From Ophiostoma sp. CBS 140.51 (lineage: Eukaryota > Ascomycota > Sordariomycetes > Ophiostomatales > Ophiostomataceae): a DNA stretch of 64,000 nt. Positions within the stretch are counted from its first letter, which is position 1; every line of letters starts with the position of its first letter. The translations under genes were made by a program, and so were the position numbers. Below the pieces are notes generated by a model. That model worked only from the letters and a program-made list of their open reading frames with translations, made no database searches and was not told the origin of the DNA. The DNA lies in NCBI GenBank assembly GCA_029298735.1, contig JANSLP010000044.1, forward strand, positions 62,001 through 126,000, written 5' to 3'. This document shows, piece by piece, positions 62,822-64,000 of the stretch.

Positions 62822-64000
62822 TTACAACCGACTTTGCACCCGCTCCGCACCCAGCGTGATGGTCTTCACCGACATGTACTCCTCGATGCCGTACTTGCTG
62901 CCCTCACGACCGAAACCACTTGACTTGACACCGCCAAAAGGAGCTGCCGCATCACTGATGATGCCTGTGTTGAGGCCGACCATGCCGACATCGAGAGATC
63001 GAGCCACTCGCCATGCACGGTGCACATCCCGGCTAAAGACGTAGGCCGCCAGACCAAACTCAGTGCTGTTGGCTAGCTGCAGAGCTTCGGCTTCCGTGTC
63101 AAACCGGAACAGACCGGCCACGGGACCAAACGTTTCCTCGGAGGCGATACGCATGTCTGATGTGATGTTGGTCAAGACAGTCGGTTGAACAAAGGCAGCC
63201 GTGGCACCTGTCACCGAACCGCCCACCAGCACTTTGGCTCCTTTCTGGACTGCATCATGGACGTGTGACTCGGCCTTGGCAGCCGCCCGAGAATGAATGA
63301 GAGGACCATGTGTTGTGCCAGCCTTGGAACCGTCACCGAGGACAAACTCCCGGCGGACCCGCTCAGCCAGGCGGGCGGAAAATTTGTCGTACACGCCAGA
63401 CTGAATGTACAGCCGGTTGGCACATACACAAGTCTGACCAGACGCACGGAACTTGCTGATAAGTGCGCCTTCCACGGCCGCTTCAAGATCGGCGTCGTCA
63501 AACACAATGAAGGGGGCATTGCCGCCCAGCTCCAGCGAGACTTTCTTCAGGGTACCACCAGGCGTGTTTCCGGCACACTGCTGCATCAACAGCTTGCCCA
63601 CCGCCGTCGAGCCCGTAAACGAGACCTTGTGCACAAGTGGCGACGACGTCAGAGCGGCACCAATGGCGGGCGTGTTGGCCGTGCTCGCAGTCACCACATT
63701 CAGGACACCACGGGGCATGCCCGCCCGGCGGGCCAGTTCCACAAGAGCATTGGCTGTAAACGGTGTCTCACCCGCGGGCTTGATAATAGCCGTACAGCCC
63801 GCAGCCAGAGCGGCACCGGCTTTGCGTGTAATCATGGCCGCCGGGAAATTCCACGGCGTGACGAGGGCACAGACACCGATGGGCTCGCGGACGGTGACGA
63901 CCTGGCTGGCGCCGGGACGGTTGCCTGCGGGCACGGTGTCACCATAGACGCGAGGCGCCTCTTCGCTGAACCACTCCAAAAAGCTGGCCGCATAGACGAC
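62822..64000 (-). CDS. aldehyde dehydrogenase, succinate-semialdehyde type (partial)
   Basis: This is the C-terminal 392 residues of an NAD(P)-dependent aldehyde dehydrogenase. The frame is open to the window edge at 64000, so the start lies outside. PWNFP carries the catalytic Asn, LELGGNAP the general-base Glu, and SGQTCVCANR the nucleophilic Cys; EETFGPV and PFGGVKSSGFGREGS complete the family blocks. The pattern is that of succinate-semialdehyde dehydrogenase (GabD/Uga2), which forms succinate in the GABA shunt and in several catabolic routes. Related enzymes also oxidise salicylaldehyde or glutarate semialdehyde. Its position next to the MFS carrier suggests a link to the cluster, although the two converge rather than share a promoter. 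Confidence 0.9.
   Translation of the reverse strand, partial: VVYAASFLEWFSEEAPRVYGDTVPAGNRPGASQVVTVREPIGVCALVTPWNFPAAMITRKAGAALAAGCTAIIKPAGETPFTANALVELARRAGMPRGVLNVVTASTANTPAIGAALTSSPLVHKVSFTGSTAVGKLLMQQCAGNTPGGTLKKVSLELGGNAPFIVFDDADLEAAVEGALISKFRASGQTCVCANRLYIQSGVYDKFSARLAERVRREFVLGDGSKAGTTHGPLIHSRAAAKAESHVHDAVQKGAKVLVGGSVTGATAAFVQPTVLTNITSDMRIASEETFGPVAGLFRFDTEAEALQLANSTEFGLAAYVFSRDVHRAWRVARSLDVGMVGLNTGIISDAAAPFGGVKSSGFGREGSKYGIEEYMSVKTITLGAERVQSRL

Noticed and set aside
1..64000. CRISPR arrays, rRNA genes, mating-type locus, large secondary-metabolite synthases
   Set aside because: I looked for regularly spaced repeats, 5S-like sequences, MAT flanking genes and PKS/NRPS domains. None was present.

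Overview
The window is nuclear DNA of a filamentous ascomycete, most likely a Sordariomycete. The evidence is GC-rich coding sequence, short spliceosomal introns (mostly 70-110 nt, with CTAAC branch points), Zn2Cys6 regulators, large Ser/Thr/Ala-rich signalling proteins, and a set of housekeeping genes typical of moulds (RPS8, Gyp5, Sog2, Cce1, Sec6, glutathione reductase). I cannot name the species from sequence alone. Genes sit on both strands, separated by 0.1-3 kb of non-coding DNA, and there is no operon structure. I built exon models by hand from splice consensus, reading phase and family similarity.

Core half (about 0.6-39 kb). In order: an unrecognised 606-aa protein; rps8 with a probable 5' UTR intron; a Gyp5-type RabGAP; an amidohydrolase; Sog2 of the RAM polarity network, behind a very long gene-free region; a convergent pair of recombination genes (short RecQ helicase and the mitochondrial Holliday-junction resolvase Cce1); glutathione reductase with two possible starts for two compartments; the exocyst subunit Sec6; an allantoate-permease-type MFS carrier; a second TBC RabGAP; and a Zn2Cys6 regulator. 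Gyp5, Sog2 and Sec6 all serve polarised growth and secretion.

Accessory half (about 39.7-64 kb). A tRNA-Gly(GCC) gene is followed within 300 bp by a broken gene resembling DUF3435 tyrosine recombinases, the family that includes the 'captains' of Starship elements. Next come a second Zn2Cys6 regulator, a seven-exon sugar-porter gene, and an SNG1/DUF3533-like membrane protein. The sugar porter and the SNG1-like gene are divergent, and their shared promoter holds three near-identical CGG-N5-CCG sites. An esterase follows, then about 2 kb of decayed gene fragments. After that come a berberine-bridge-like FAD oxidase whose intron appears to be GC-AG, an alpha/beta hydrolase divergent from a salicylate-hydroxylase-like monooxygenase, another MFS carrier, and an aldehyde (succinate-semialdehyde type) dehydrogenase cut by the window end. 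The last four genes look like a small catabolic cluster for an aromatic or N-heteroaromatic compound. Its substrate is unknown.

The leads most worth following are the captain-like relic beside the tRNA and accessory genes, the three CGG-N5-CCG sites, and the catabolic cluster with its inverted repeat.
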